From Pseudomonas juntendi (GTDB lineage: Bacteria > Pseudomonadota > Gammaproteobacteria > Pseudomonadales > Pseudomonadaceae), in the NCBI RefSeq assembly GCF_009932375.1, contig NZ_BLJG01000115.1, positions 1 through 48,399 on the forward strand: a stretch of DNA of 48,399 nt, given 5' to 3'. Positions 20,926-30,297 of this stretch are shown here, one piece after another. Both the position numbers and the translations under genes were made by a program. Below the pieces are notes generated by a model. It did not search any database, had not been told where the DNA came from, and worked only from the letters and a program-made list of their open reading frames with translations. The first letter of the stretch is position 1. Every line of letters begins with the position of its first letter.

Positions 20926-21684
20926 TCAGCCGGCAGATGCCTCGGTCAGCACCTGCCACATCGAAGGCCCGCCTGCCGATTTGGCTATGGCTGCCAACCG
21001 CTCGGCATGCGCTTCCAGCTCTTGGGCATTGGCCATGATCACGCGCCCCGGCGCTCGCCCGGTGATCCGGCGGATTTCGCTACCGCCGCCAGCCTGCCCG
21101 TCACCCTCGGCATCCGCCCCATGACCGGCCAGCGACAGGCTGGTCTGGCCACCGGTCATCGCCAGGTAGACGTCGGCCAGCAGTTCCGAGTCGAGCAGTG
21201 CGCCGTGCAGCTCGCGACCTGAGTTGTCGATATCGTAGCGTTTGCACAGCGCATCGAGGCTGTTGCGCTGCCCCGGGTGGCGCGAACGCGCCAGCAGCAA
21301 GGTGTCGAGAACGGTGCAGTACTGGGACACGTCCGCGCGATGCTGCTGGCCCAGCAAGGCGAATTCGTTGTTGATGAAGCCTACGTCGAACGCCGCGTTG
21401 TGGATGACCAGCGTGGCGCCCTGGATGAACTCGAAGAATTCATCGGCTACATCGGCGAAGCGCGGCTTGCCGACCAGAAACGCGTCGGTGATGCCGTGGA
21501 CGTTGATCGCCCCCTCGTCACTTTCGCGGTCCGGCTGTAGGTAGACATGGAAATGCCGCCCGGTCAGCCGCCGGCCGATCACCTCGACACAGCCGATTTC
21601 GATGATCCGGTGACCTTCGCCAACCGGCATACCCGTGGTCTCGGTATCGAGAATCACGTACCGTTTATCTTGCTGCTGCTCCAC
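20926..21684 (-). CDS. dnaQ: DNA polymerase III epsilon subunit (proofreading exonuclease)
   Basis: This 252-residue 3'-5' exonuclease removes mismatched nucleotides within the replicase core. Motif ExoI is ILDTETTG (D13 and E15), ExoII includes HNAAFDVGF, and ExoIIIepsilon is HGALLDSELLADVY. A glycine-rich linker follows and near the linker start QTSLSL fits the beta-clamp-binding motif of epsilon. I chose the GTG at 21684 since GGAG lies 8 bases upstream; an ATG at 21705 has no visible ribosome site. It is the last gene of the minus-strand cluster methyltransferase-rnhA-dnaQ. Confidence 0.96.
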   Translation of the reverse strand: MEQQQDKRYVILDTETTGMPVGEGHRIIEIGCVEVIGRRLTGRHFHVYLQPDRESDEGAINVHGITDAFLVGKPRFADVADEFFEFIQGATLVIHNAAFDVGFINNEFALLGQQHRADVSQYCTVLDTLLLARSRHPGQRNSLDALCKRYDIDNSGRELHGALLDSELLADVYLAMTGGQTSLSLAGHGADAEGDGQAGGGSEIRRITGRAPGRVIMANAQELEAHAERLAAIAKSAGGPSMWQVLTEASAG

Positions 21685-21734
21685 GCCGGGCGCTCCAACT
21701 TGCATCAGTTACAAAGCGGCGATTGTACCCCAGC

Positions 21735-22181
21735 TCAACGCTGGGCGCGCACCTCATCGACCCCACGGTTGGCCAACTGGTCGGCCCGTTCGTTGCCGGG
21801 GTGGCCGATGTGCCCGCGTACCCACTTCCAGGTGACCTTGTGGCGGTTGACCTGCTCATCGAGCAGTTGCCACAGGTCGGCGTTTTTTACCGGCTCCTTG
21901 GCCGCGGTTTTCCAGCCGCGCTTCTTCCAGTTGACCATCCACTCGTTGATGCCCTTCATCACATATTGCGAGTCGGTGGTCAGCACGACTTCGCATTCAC
22001 GCTTGAGCGACATCAGCCCTTGGATCGCCGCCATCAGCTCCATGCGGTTGTTGGTGGTTTCACGTTCGCCGCCCCACAGTTCCTTCTCGACGCCCTTGTA
22101 GATCATCAGCACCCCCCAGCCACCTGGGCCAGGGTTGCCCTTGCAGGCACCATCGGTAAACATTTCGACGCTATCGCTCAT
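21735..22181 (-). CDS. rnhA: ribonuclease HI
   Basis: This 148-residue enzyme cuts the RNA strand of RNA/DNA hybrids. The four metal-binding acids are at D10 ([10 protein letters not shown]), E48 (NNRMELMA), D70 (TTDSQYV) and D134 (ERADQLA), with the catalytic histidine at H124 (RGHIGHPGN). The numbering equals that of E. coli RNase HI. It lies 15 bp after the methyltransferase gene and 50 bp before dnaQ. Confidence 0.97.
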   Translation of the reverse strand: MSDSVEMFTDGACKGNPGPGGWGVLMIYKGVEKELWGGERETTNNRMELMAAIQGLMSLKRECEVVLTTDSQYVMKGINEWMVNWKKRGWKTAAKEPVKNADLWQLLDEQVNRHKVTWKWVRGHIGHPGNERADQLANRGVDEVRAQR

Positions 22182-22196
22182 GTACCACTCTTGAAT

Positions 22197-22970
22197 TCAG
22201 TGCTTGTCAGTTTCAGGGTTGGCTGCCGTGCGGTTGACCTTGGCCAGCGGCAGCGGCAGCAGCTTGCCCATGGGCTCGCGACGCTGCTGACGCAGGGGCC
22301 GCAGCCCGACCACCATCTTGCGCGCCACCAGCAGGTAGACCCCACCACCGGCACCTTGCCAGCCGCCGGCCAGCCGCTCCCAGCCTTGCAGGCGCTGCTG
22401 CCAGGCCGGTGAGGCAAGCGGCGGACGATAGCACCCGAAGCGGCGTTTCTCCAGCGCGAAGCCCAGCAGGTTGAGCCAGTCGCCAACCCGCGACGGCGAG
22501 ATGCAGCGCGCCTTGCGCAAGGCGCCATGGCTGAAGAAATGGCGCATGCCCCAACTGCTCCACGGGTTGATGCCCACGATCAGCAAGTGCCCGCCCGGGC
22601 GCACGGCACTGGCTGCCTCGCGCAGCAGGCCATGGGGCGACAGGCAGAAGTCCAGGCCATGCTGCAGCACCACCACGTCGGCAGCATGCTCGCTCAGCGG
22701 CCAGGCCTGTTCCTCGCAAACAATTTCAACCCCCGGCAACGGCGCACCAAGGCGCACATTGCGCTGCACCTGGGGTGCCTTGGGCGGCGCTTCGGCGCAG
22801 GGCCCGTAATGCACCAGGTAACCGCCAAAAAAGCGCCCCAGCTCTTCTTCCAGCAGTTGGTCTTCTTCCTTGAGCATCAGCTGGCCGAGTGGGCCATTGA
22901 ACCACTCACGGGCCAGGCTGATCAGCTCGACCCAGTCCGGATCGGCCTGGGCAAAGGCTTGGTCGGTCAT
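22197..22970 (-). CDS. YafS-like class I methyltransferase-fold protein
   Basis: The 257-residue protein has the late half of a SAM-methyltransferase domain: VVVLQHGLDFCLSPHGLLREAASAVRPGGHLLIVGINPWS (given here as two regions, about residues 100-119 and 120-139). The usual glycine-rich motif I that binds SAM is not recognisable; the expected place reads RLGAPLPGVEIV. It lies between rnhA and the divergent gloB, the place held by yafS in E. coli. The C-terminal 60 residues are rich in basic residues. Its substrate is unknown, and whether it still binds SAM is open. Confidence 0.8.
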   Translation of the reverse strand: MTDQAFAQADPDWVELISLAREWFNGPLGQLMLKEEDQLLEEELGRFFGGYLVHYGPCAEAPPKAPQVQRNVRLGAPLPGVEIVCEEQAWPLSEHAADVVVLQHGLDFCLSPHGLLREAASAVRPGGHLLIVGINPWSSWGMRHFFSHGALRKARCISPSRVGDWLNLLGFALEKRRFGCYRPPLASPAWQQRLQGWERLAGGWQGAGGGVYLLVARKMVVGLRPLRQQRREPMGKLLPLPLAKVNRTAANPETDKH

Positions 22971-23055
22971 TGCGCTCTCCCTCGAAGGTTCTCCCGCCGC
23001 GCCATCGCGGCTAAGATGCCTTCATGTGCCACGCTAGGTGAATCGGATCCGCACC

Positions 23056-23835
23056 ATGATACAGATCGATGCTCTTCCCGCTTTCTCCGACAACTACATC
23101 TGGTTGTTACAGGATACTGCCAAACGCCGTTGTGCGGTGGTCGACCCCGGCGACGCCGGCCCGGTGGAGCGCTGGCTGGCCGCCAACCCCGGCTGGGCGC
23201 TGAGCGACATCCTCATTACCCACCACCACAACGACCACGTCGGCGGCGTGGCAAGGCTCAAGCAACTGACCGGCGCACGGGTCTGTGGCCCGGCCAACGA
23301 GCAGATTCCTTGCCGTGACCTGGCGCTGGACGAGGGCGCCGAGGTCGAAGTACTGGGCGTGGTGTTCCAGGTGCTGGCGGTGCCCGGCCACACCCTGGGC
23401 CATATCGCTTTCTTCAGTGACCAGCCGGCAACCCCGCTCCTGTTCAGCGGCGATACCCTGTTCGCGGCCGGTTGCGGGCGCATGTTCGAGGGCACGCCCG
23501 AGCAGATGCAACCTGCCCTGGCCCGCCTGGCGGCCCTGCCCGAGCACACCCAGGTGTACTGCGCCCACGAATACACGCTTGCAAACCTGCGCTTCGCCAA
23601 GGCCGTCGAGCCCGACAACCGGCACGTGCAGCAGCGCTTCGACGAGGTGACCCGGTTGCGCGCCGACCAGCGCATCACATTGCCGTCGACGATTGGCCTG
23701 GAGCGCCTGACCAACCCTTTTTTGCGCACCTCTGAAACATTAGTTAAACAAAAAGCAGACGAATGGAAGGGACATTCAAACGCTACGCATGTCGCTGTTT
23801 TTGCTGCCTTGAGGTCTTGGAAAGACACCTTCTGA
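23056..23835 (+). CDS. gloB: hydroxyacylglutathione hydrolase (glyoxalase II)
   Basis: This 259-residue metallo-beta-lactamase-fold enzyme hydrolyses S-lactoylglutathione to lactate and glutathione, ending methylglyoxal detoxification. The binuclear metal motif is H56-x-H58-x-D60-H61 (THHHNDH), with further ligands in [22 protein letters not shown] and [11 protein letters not shown] chose the ATG at 23056 because the protein then starts [16 protein letters not shown], as usual for the family; a GTG at 23038 would add six residues. It diverges from the methyltransferase gene. Confidence 0.95.
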   Translation: MIQIDALPAFSDNYIWLLQDTAKRRCAVVDPGDAGPVERWLAANPGWALSDILITHHHNDHVGGVARLKQLTGARVCGPANEQIPCRDLALDEGAEVEVLGVVFQVLAVPGHTLGHIAFFSDQPATPLLFSGDTLFAAGCGRMFEGTPEQMQPALARLAALPEHTQVYCAHEYTLANLRFAKAVEPDNRHVQQRFDEVTRLRADQRITLPSTIGLERLTNPFLRTSETLVKQKADEWKGHSNATHVAVFAALRSWKDTF

Positions 23836-23935
23836 TAACCGCAAGATATATCGCAACCTGTGTTCAACGGTTGACCCGGCCCGGAGCGGTTTCTAGAATC
23901 GCCGAAATTTTTTGCCCGGATACCTGTCTCAGCCG

Positions 23936-25366
23936 ATGTCTTCCCGTAGCCGCAGAACCTCTCATTCAGTCGCCCTGACGCGCCTGGCCCAAATCAGTGC
24001 GCTGGCTCTGGCCGCCACTCTGGTGGGTTGCCAGAGCACCCGTCAGCTCGACGAATCCGATAGCGTTCGCGCGCACAACTACCAGGCGCGGATCAAGCAC
24101 AAGCCCGCGCCGCTGCTGGTCAAGCCGGCCGAGCAGGCGCCACAGGACGTGTGGGAGCGCATGCGCCAGGGCTTTGCCCTGCAGGACAGCATCGACGTCA
24201 ACCCGCGCATCGAGCAGCAGCGCCTGTGGTTCGCCAGCAACCCCACCTTCATCGAAAGCGCCGGCGAGCGCGGCAGCCTGTACCTACACTACATCGTCGA
24301 GCGCCTCGAGGAGCGTGACATGCCCCTGGAGCTGGCGCTGCTGCCAGCCATCGAAAGCGCCTACAACCCGATGGCGTATTCGCGGGCCAGCGCCGCAGGC
24401 ATGTGGCAGTTCATGCCGGCAACCGGTCGCCACTTCAACCTGCGCCAGACCAATTTTTATGACGGCCGCCGCGACATCACCGCCTCGACCAATGCCGCGC
24501 TGGACTACCTGACCCGCCTGCATGACATGTTCAACGGCGACTGGCTGCTGGCCCTGGCCGCCTACAACGCCGGCGAAGGCACGGTCAGCCGCGCCATCGA
24601 ACGTAACGAGCGCCTGGGCCTGCCAACCGACTACTGGAACCTGCCGCTGCCCCAGGAAACCCGCGACTACGTGCCCAAGCTGCTGGCCCTGTCGCAAGTG
24701 GTGCTTACCCCTGAAGCCTACGGCGTGAACCTGAACCCGATCGCCAACGAACCCTACTTCGAAGCCGTGGCCATCAATGATCGGCTCGACCTGTCGCGGG
24801 TGGCGGCCTTTGCCAACATCGACGAAGACGAGCTGATCCAGCTCAACCCCGCCTTCAAGAAACGCATGACCGTGGACGGGCCCAAGCAATTGCTGGTGCC
24901 GACCGCCAAGGCACAATTGCTGAGCAACAGCCTGTCCAACCTCAACCCCGAGCAGCTGGTCGCCCTGCAACCGAACAAGGCCGTGTTCGCCCGTGCCGTG
25001 GCCGAAACCAGGGCACCGGCGGCTGCACGCAGCTACCGGGTCAAGCGTGGCGACAACCTGGGCGCCATTGCCAAGGCCAACCGCGTATCGATCAAGGACA
25101 TCAAGCGCTGGAACCGCCTGTCCGGCAACAACCTCCGCGCTGGCCAGGTCCTGGCCCTGCGCGGCGGCAACGCCCCGAGCGCCGCCGGCAATCGCGTAGC
25201 GGCGTCGGCGCAGCGCTCTACCCAGTACAAGGTGCGCAAGGGTGACTCGCTGTACCTGGTGGCCAAGCGCTTCAACGTGGAAATGAAGCACCTCAAGCGC
25301 TGGAACCCGCGCAGCGGTCATGCCCTCAAGCCCGGGCAGACCCTGACCGTCTACGTCGGGCATTGA
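23936..25366 (+). CDS. mltD: membrane-bound lytic murein transglycosylase D
   Basis: This 476-residue lipoprotein cuts the glycan strands of peptidoglycan. The lipobox LVGC gives the lipidated Cys32. The SLT domain (about residues 120-230) has the likely catalytic Glu140 in AIESAYNP and the motifs SAAGMWQFMPATG and AAYNAGEGTV. Two LysM peptidoglycan-binding repeats follow near residues 363-407 and 425-475. The ATG at 23936 is preferred over an upstream TTG at 23912. It is followed by a remarkable heptamer-repeat hairpin. Confidence 0.94.
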   Translation: MSSRSRRTSHSVALTRLAQISALALAATLVGCQSTRQLDESDSVRAHNYQARIKHKPAPLLVKPAEQAPQDVWERMRQGFALQDSIDVNPRIEQQRLWFASNPTFIESAGERGSLYLHYIVERLEERDMPLELALLPAIESAYNPMAYSRASAAGMWQFMPATGRHFNLRQTNFYDGRRDITASTNAALDYLTRLHDMFNGDWLLALAAYNAGEGTVSRAIERNERLGLPTDYWNLPLPQETRDYVPKLLALSQVVLTPEAYGVNLNPIANEPYFEAVAINDRLDLSRVAAFANIDEDELIQLNPAFKKRMTVDGPKQLLVPTAKAQLLSNSLSNLNPEQLVALQPNKAVFARAVAETRAPAAARSYRVKRGDNLGAIAKANRVSIKDIKRWNRLSGNNLRAGQVLALRGGNAPSAAGNRVAASAQRSTQYKVRKGDSLYLVAKRFNVEMKHLKRWNPRSGHALKPGQTLTVYVGH

Positions 25367-25371
25367 AAGTC

Positions 25372-25487
25372 GCAAGCTGCAAGCTGCAAGCTGCAAGTTG
25401 CAAGTTGCAAGCAGCAAGAAAAAAGCAATGCGCGTACACCGCCGCTTTTTCTTGAAGCTTGAAGCTTGAAGCTTCAAGCTTGCAGCT
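25372..25487. repeat. inverted pair of 7-bp tandem repeat arrays
   Basis: The left array has seven consecutive 7-mers (25372-25420): GCAAGCT three times, GCAAGTT twice, GCAAGCA and GCAAGAA. The right array (25451-25487) has CTTGAAG three times, then CTTCAAG and CTTGCAG. The two arrays are near reverse complements, so the transcript can fold into a stem of about 45 bp. The closing inner stem is A-rich against T-rich (25416-25426 with 25444-25453). Confidence 0.85.
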
Positions 25488-25495
25488 CTCTTTTT
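25416..25495 (+). terminator. probable terminator of mltD built into the repeat hairpin
   Basis: The inner stem AAGAAAAAAGC (25416-25426) pairs with GCTTTTTCTT (25444-25453) around a 17-base loop, and a T-run TTTTT ends the right array at 25491-25495. Either the short inner stem or the whole structure could end mltD transcription, 50-130 bp after its stop and before nppA1. Confidence 0.55.
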
Positions 25496-25559
25496 CCCAC
25501 CCCCCCAAGCTGTTACTGTACGCCGACAAAAGCCCAACGCCTCTGGATCGGATGCCGAC

Positions 25560-27389
25560 TTGATACGTCCCCTCCTGCTGTCAATCAGCCTGGCCTTGAG
25601 CTTTCCCGCAGTCGCGATGGTGAGCGAAAGCCACGGATACGCGCAGTTCGGCACGCTCAAGTACCCAGCCACGTTCACCCACTTCGACTGGGTCAACCCG
25701 CAAGCGCCCAAAGGCGGCACGTTGCGGGCGATGGCCTTTGGCACCTTCGACACCCTCAACCCCTATACCTTCAAGGGGTCGAGCCCGGTTACCACGCCCA
25801 ACTTCCAGCAGTACGGTATCAGCGAGCTCAACGAGCCGCTGATGGTCGGTACCGGCCAATACGACCCGTCCGGCGACGAGCCCACCTCCAGCTACGGCCT
25901 CATCGCCCGCTCGGTGGAATACAGCGAGGACCGTAGCTGGGTGGTGTTCAACCTGCGCCCGGAAGCCCGCTGGCATGACGGCAAGCCGATCACCGCGGCA
26001 GACGTGGCCTTCTCCTACCGCACGCTGCTCAAGGACGGCCACCCGATCTACCGCACCAACCTGCAGGAGGTGCAGCGGGTCGACATCCTCGGCCCGCTGC
26101 GCATCCGCTTCGTGTTCAAGCGCGCTGGCAACCCACTGCTCATCCTGCGCCTGGGCGAGATGCCCGTGCTGCCCAAGCACTACTGGCAGCACCGTGACTT
26201 CAAGGCCACTACCTTCGAGCCGCCATTGGGCAGTGGCCCGTACCGCATCACCGAGGTGCAGCCGGGGCGCCGGCTGGTGTTCGAGCGCGTCAAGCGTTAC
26301 TGGGGCAAGGACCTGGCCGTCAACCGAGGCAAGTACAACTTCGATCGCGTGGAGTACGAATTCTACCGTGATGCCACCGTGGCCTTCGAAGCGTTCAAGG
26401 CCGGTGAATTCGACATCTATATCGAACACCAGGCGAAGAACTGGGCCAACGGCTACAACTTCCCGGCCGTGCGCCGTGGCGAGGTGATCAAGGCGCAGAT
26501 CCCGCACCGCATCCCCACGCAAACCCAGGGCCTGTTCATGAACAGCCGCCGGGCGACCTTCAGCGACCCGCGGGTACGCCAGGCACTGGGGCTGATGCTC
26601 GACTTCGAGTGGACCAACCGCGCCCTGTTCAGCAACGCCTACCGGCGCTCGACCAGCTACTACCCCAACAGTGAGTTCGCCGCCAGCGGTGTGCCCACCG
26701 GCAAGGAATGGCTGCTGCTGGCCCCATTCCGTGACCAGTTACCCGCCAAACTGTTCAGCGAACCGTACCAGGTCAGCCACACCGCCGGCCGTGGCGTCAG
26801 CCGCGAAACCTTGCGCCAGGCACTGGCCCTGCTCGCCGAGGCGGGGTGGAAGCTGAACGGCCAGCGCCTGGTCGACAGCAAAGGCCAGCAGTTGCGCATG
26901 GAGCTGTTGCTGGTAAACCCCAACCTTGAACGCATCCTGCAACCTTATGTCGAAAATCTGTCCAGCATCGGTATCGATGCGCGCTTGCGCACCGTGGACC
27001 GTGCCCAGTACAAACAACGCCTGGACCAGTTCGATTTCGACATGATTCTGATGACCCTCAATCAGACCCTGAGCCCCGGCCTGGAGCAGTGGTTGTACTT
27101 CCATTCGAGCCAGGCCGGCACCAAGGGCAGCAAGAACTATGCAGGGGTCAAGGACCCGGTGGTCGACCACCTGCTCGACACCCTGTTGGCCGCACGCACC
27201 CGCGACGACCAGGTGGCTGCCGCCCGCGCCCTGGACCGCGTCCTCTCATGGCAGTACTACATGATCCCCAACTGGTACCTGGACAACCATCGCCTGGCCT
27301 ACCGCAACCGGTACGCCTTCGTCACCACACCGCCCTATACCCTTGGGCTGAACAGCTGGTGGATTAAGACTTCGGAGAAAGCCCAATGA
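25560..27389 (+). CDS. nppA1: peptide ABC transporter substrate-binding protein 1
   Basis: This 609-residue periplasmic binding protein of the DppA/OppA/YejA class has a signal peptide (IRPLLLSISLALSFPAVAM). Family signs include APKGGTLR, SYGLIA, WHDGKPITAADVAFSYR, GSGPYRI and the C-terminal NSWWIK. It catches peptides or peptide-like antibiotics for the permease encoded downstream. The start is a TTG at 25560, unusual for the window; the ribosome site before it is weak (GGAT). It overlaps the second binding-protein gene by 4 bp. The order after mltD matches PA1811-PA1807 (nppA1A2BCD) of P. aeruginosa, where the system imports peptidyl-nucleoside antibiotics; symbol by synteny. Confidence 0.88.
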   Translation: MIRPLLLSISLALSFPAVAMVSESHGYAQFGTLKYPATFTHFDWVNPQAPKGGTLRAMAFGTFDTLNPYTFKGSSPVTTPNFQQYGISELNEPLMVGTGQYDPSGDEPTSSYGLIARSVEYSEDRSWVVFNLRPEARWHDGKPITAADVAFSYRTLLKDGHPIYRTNLQEVQRVDILGPLRIRFVFKRAGNPLLILRLGEMPVLPKHYWQHRDFKATTFEPPLGSGPYRITEVQPGRRLVFERVKRYWGKDLAVNRGKYNFDRVEYEFYRDATVAFEAFKAGEFDIYIEHQAKNWANGYNFPAVRRGEVIKAQIPHRIPTQTQGLFMNSRRATFSDPRVRQALGLMLDFEWTNRALFSNAYRRSTSYYPNSEFAASGVPTGKEWLLLAPFRDQLPAKLFSEPYQVSHTAGRGVSRETLRQALALLAEAGWKLNGQRLVDSKGQQLRMELLLVNPNLERILQPYVENLSSIGIDARLRTVDRAQYKQRLDQFDFDMILMTLNQTLSPGLEQWLYFHSSQAGTKGSKNYAGVKDPVVDHLLDTLLAARTRDDQVAAARALDRVLSWQYYMIPNWYLDNHRLAYRNRYAFVTTPPYTLGLNSWWIKTSEKAQ

Positions 27390-29221
27390 TGCCAACGCAC
27401 CGCCTGCGCCGGCTGGCTGGCAGCCTGTTGCTCGCCTGCCTGAGCCTTCCCGCCCTGGCCGCACCGCAACATGCGCTCACCCTGTACGACGAGCCGCCCA
27501 AATACCCTGCCGACTTCAAGCACTTCGACTACGTGAACCCCGAGGCGCCCAAGGGTGGCACCTTCCGCCAGTCCAGTTTCGGCGGGTTCGACAGCCTCAA
27601 CCCGTTCATCAACAAGGGCGTGCCGGCCGAAAACATCAGCATCATCTACGACACCCTGATGCGCCAGAGCCAGGACGAACCCTTCACCGAATATGGCCTG
27701 GTCGCCGGCAAGATCGAGAAAGCCCCGGACAACAGCTGGGTGCGCTTCTACCTGCGCCCCGAAGCACGTTTCCACGATGGCCACCCCATGCGTGCCGACG
27801 ACGTGGTGTTTACCTTCAACGCCCTGATCAAGGATGGTGCGCCGCTGTATCGTCAGTACTATGCCGACGTCGCCGAGGTGGTCGCCGAAGACCCGTTGAA
27901 AGTGCTGTTCAAGTTCAAGCACCAGAACAACCGTGAGCTGCCGCTGATCCTCGGCCAGTTGCCGGTGCTGCCCAAGCACTGGTACGAAAACCGCGACTTC
28001 AACCGCGGCAACCTGGAAATTCCACTGGGCAGCGGCCCGTACAAGGTGGCCGAGGTCAAGGCCGGGCGCTCGGTGCGCTACGAGCGGGTCAAGGACTACT
28101 GGGCCAAGGACCTGCCGATCAACCGCGGGTTCTACAACTTCGATGTCATGACCTTCGACGCCTACCGTGACACTACCGTAGCCCTGCAAGCGCTCAAGGC
28201 CGGGGCGTTCGACTATGGCCTGGAAGTCAGCGCGAAAAACTGGGCCACCGCCTACGACGTGCCCGCCGTGCGCGAAGGCCGGCTGATCAAGGAAGAGCTG
28301 CCCAACGGCAACCCCACTGGCATGCAGGGCTTCATTTTCAACATCCGCCGGCCGGTATTCCAGGATGTGCGCGTACGCCACGCGTTGAGCCTGCTGCTGG
28401 ACTACGAATGGACCAACAAGCAACTGTTCAACGGTGCCTACACCCGTACCGGCAGTTACTTCGAAAACTCGGAAATGGCCGCCCGTGGCTTGCCCAGCGC
28501 CAGCGAACTGAAGATCCTCGAGCCGCTGCGCGGCAAAGTACCCGACCAGGTGTTCACCGAGGCCTTCCACAACCCGGTCAGCGACGGCAGCGGCATGATC
28601 CGCGAGCAGCAGCGCCAGGCCTACAAGCTGCTGCAGGAGGCCGGCTGGAAAATCGTCGACGACAAGATGGTCGATGCCCAGGGCAAGCCGGTAAGCATCG
28701 AGTTCCTGCTGGCGCAGACCGAGTTCGAACGCATCCTGCTGCCGTTCAAGCGCAACCTGGCTGACCTGGGTATCGAGCTGAACATCCGCCGGGTCGATGT
28801 TTCGCAGTACATCACCCGCCTGCGCTCGCGCGATTTCGACATGATCGTCGGCGGCTATCCGCAGTCCAACTCGCCTGGCAACGAGCAGCGCGAATTCTGG
28901 TCCAGTGCCGCCGCCGACAACCCCGGCAGCCGCAACTTCATCGGCCTGCGCGACCCGGCCATCGACCAGCTGGTCGACCAGCTGATCAATGCCGACTCGC
29001 GCCAAAGCCTGATCGACCATTGCCGCGCCCTCGACCGGGTATTGCTGTGGGGCTATTACGTCATCCCCAACTGGCACATCAAGACCTGGCGGGTCGCCTA
29101 CTGGAACCACATCGGGCACCCGAAAGTGTCGCCCAAGTACGACATCGGCATCGACACCTGGTGGATCAAGCCCGGGGTAAGCCCGGCCGTCAGCGCAGCT
29201 CCTGCGGACGAGGCCAACTGA
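27386..29221 (+). CDS. nppA2: peptide ABC transporter substrate-binding protein 2
   Basis: This 611-residue binding protein is paralogous to the product of the gene before it, sharing [12 protein letters not shown]-like [30 protein letters not shown] and DTWWIK blocks. A signal peptide covers about residues 1-26 ([17 protein letters not shown]). Its ATG lies in the last codons of nppA1 (CAATGATG), so the two are translated together. The permease gene starts 1 bp after its stop. Two binding proteins for one transporter suggest different substrate ranges. Confidence 0.9.
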   Translation: MMPTHRLRRLAGSLLLACLSLPALAAPQHALTLYDEPPKYPADFKHFDYVNPEAPKGGTFRQSSFGGFDSLNPFINKGVPAENISIIYDTLMRQSQDEPFTEYGLVAGKIEKAPDNSWVRFYLRPEARFHDGHPMRADDVVFTFNALIKDGAPLYRQYYADVAEVVAEDPLKVLFKFKHQNNRELPLILGQLPVLPKHWYENRDFNRGNLEIPLGSGPYKVAEVKAGRSVRYERVKDYWAKDLPINRGFYNFDVMTFDAYRDTTVALQALKAGAFDYGLEVSAKNWATAYDVPAVREGRLIKEELPNGNPTGMQGFIFNIRRPVFQDVRVRHALSLLLDYEWTNKQLFNGAYTRTGSYFENSEMAARGLPSASELKILEPLRGKVPDQVFTEAFHNPVSDGSGMIREQQRQAYKLLQEAGWKIVDDKMVDAQGKPVSIEFLLAQTEFERILLPFKRNLADLGIELNIRRVDVSQYITRLRSRDFDMIVGGYPQSNSPGNEQREFWSSAAADNPGSRNFIGLRDPAIDQLVDQLINADSRQSLIDHCRALDRVLLWGYYVIPNWHIKTWRVAYWNHIGHPKVSPKYDIGIDTWWIKPGVSPAVSAAPADEAN

Positions 29222-29222
29222 G

Positions 29223-30296
29223 ATGCTGGCCTACATCCTGCGCCGCCTGCTGCTGATCATCCCGACCCTGTTCGGCATCCTCATCATCAACTTCATCATC
29301 GTCCAGGCTGCCCCTGGTGGCCCGGTCGAACAGATGATCGCCAAGCTCGAAGGCTTCGAGGGCGCCACCAGCCGCATTGCCGGTGGCGGTGCCGAGGTGT
29401 CCGTGGCGGGCTCCAACTACCGTGGCGCCCAAGGCCTGGACCCGGCGCTGATCGCCGAAATCGAGCGCATGTACGGGTTCGACAAATCGCCGCCCGAACG
29501 CCTGTGGATCATGATCAAGAACTACGCCCGACTGGATTTCGGCGACAGCTTCTTCCGCGATGCCAAGGTCATCGACCTGATCATCGAAAAGATGCCGGTG
29601 TCGATCTCGCTGGGGCTGTGGAGCACCCTGATCATGTACCTGGTGTCGATCCCGCTGGGCATCGCCAAGGCGGTACGCCATGGCAGCCCCTTCGACGTGT
29701 GGACCAGTTCGGCGATCATCGTCGGCTATGCGATCCCCGCCTTCCTGTTCGCCATCCTGCTGATCGTGCTGTTCGCCGGCGGCAGCTACTTCGACTGGTT
29801 CCCGCTGCGCGGCCTCACCTCCAACAACTTCGATGAGCTGAGCACCACCGGCAAGGTGCTGGACTACTTCTGGCACCTGGTGCTGCCAATCACCGCGCTG
29901 GTCATCGGCAACTTCGCGACCATGACCCTGCTGACCAAGAACAGCTTCCTCGACGAAATCAACAAACAATACGTGGTGACCGCCAAGGCCAAAGGCCTGA
30001 GCCGGCCACGGGTGCTGTATGGCCATGTGTTCCGCAACGCCATGCTGCTGGTGATTGCCGGCTTCCCTTCGGCGTTCATCGGTATCTTCTTCACCGGCTC
30101 CCTGCTGATCGAGGTGATCTTCAGCCTCGACGGCCTGGGCCTGATGAGCTTCGAGGCGGCCATCAACCGCGACTACCCGGTGGTCTTCGGCACCCTGTTC
30201 ATCTTCACCCTGCTGGGGCTGGTGGTGAAACTGATCGGCGACCTGACCTACACCCTGGTCGATCCACGCATCGACTTTGCCAGCCGGGAGCACTGA
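29223..30296 (+). CDS. nppB: peptide ABC transporter permease (YejB-like)
   Basis: This 357-residue inner-membrane permease of the DppB/YejB class has six hydrophobic segments; the N-terminal [19 protein letters not shown] is typical. The EAA loop that contacts the ATPase is visible near [24 protein letters not shown] (about residues 240-262). A long periplasmic loop (about 40-130) fits the YejB subclass. It forms the channel with NppC. Confidence 0.93.
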   Translation: MLAYILRRLLLIIPTLFGILIINFIIVQAAPGGPVEQMIAKLEGFEGATSRIAGGGAEVSVAGSNYRGAQGLDPALIAEIERMYGFDKSPPERLWIMIKNYARLDFGDSFFRDAKVIDLIIEKMPVSISLGLWSTLIMYLVSIPLGIAKAVRHGSPFDVWTSSAIIVGYAIPAFLFAILLIVLFAGGSYFDWFPLRGLTSNNFDELSTTGKVLDYFWHLVLPITALVIGNFATMTLLTKNSFLDEINKQYVVTAKAKGLSRPRVLYGHVFRNAMLLVIAGFPSAFIGIFFTGSLLIEVIFSLDGLGLMSFEAAINRDYPVVFGTLFIFTLLGLVVKLIGDLTYTLVDPRIDFASREH

Positions 30297-30297
30297 C

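Noticed and set aside
21706..21734. tRNA between rnhA and dnaQ
   Set aside because: The gap is only 29-50 bp, depending on the dnaQ start, too short for a tRNA gene.
25372..25487. CRISPR array
   Set aside because: The repeats are 7 bp without spacers and are inverted between the two halves; there are no cas genes.
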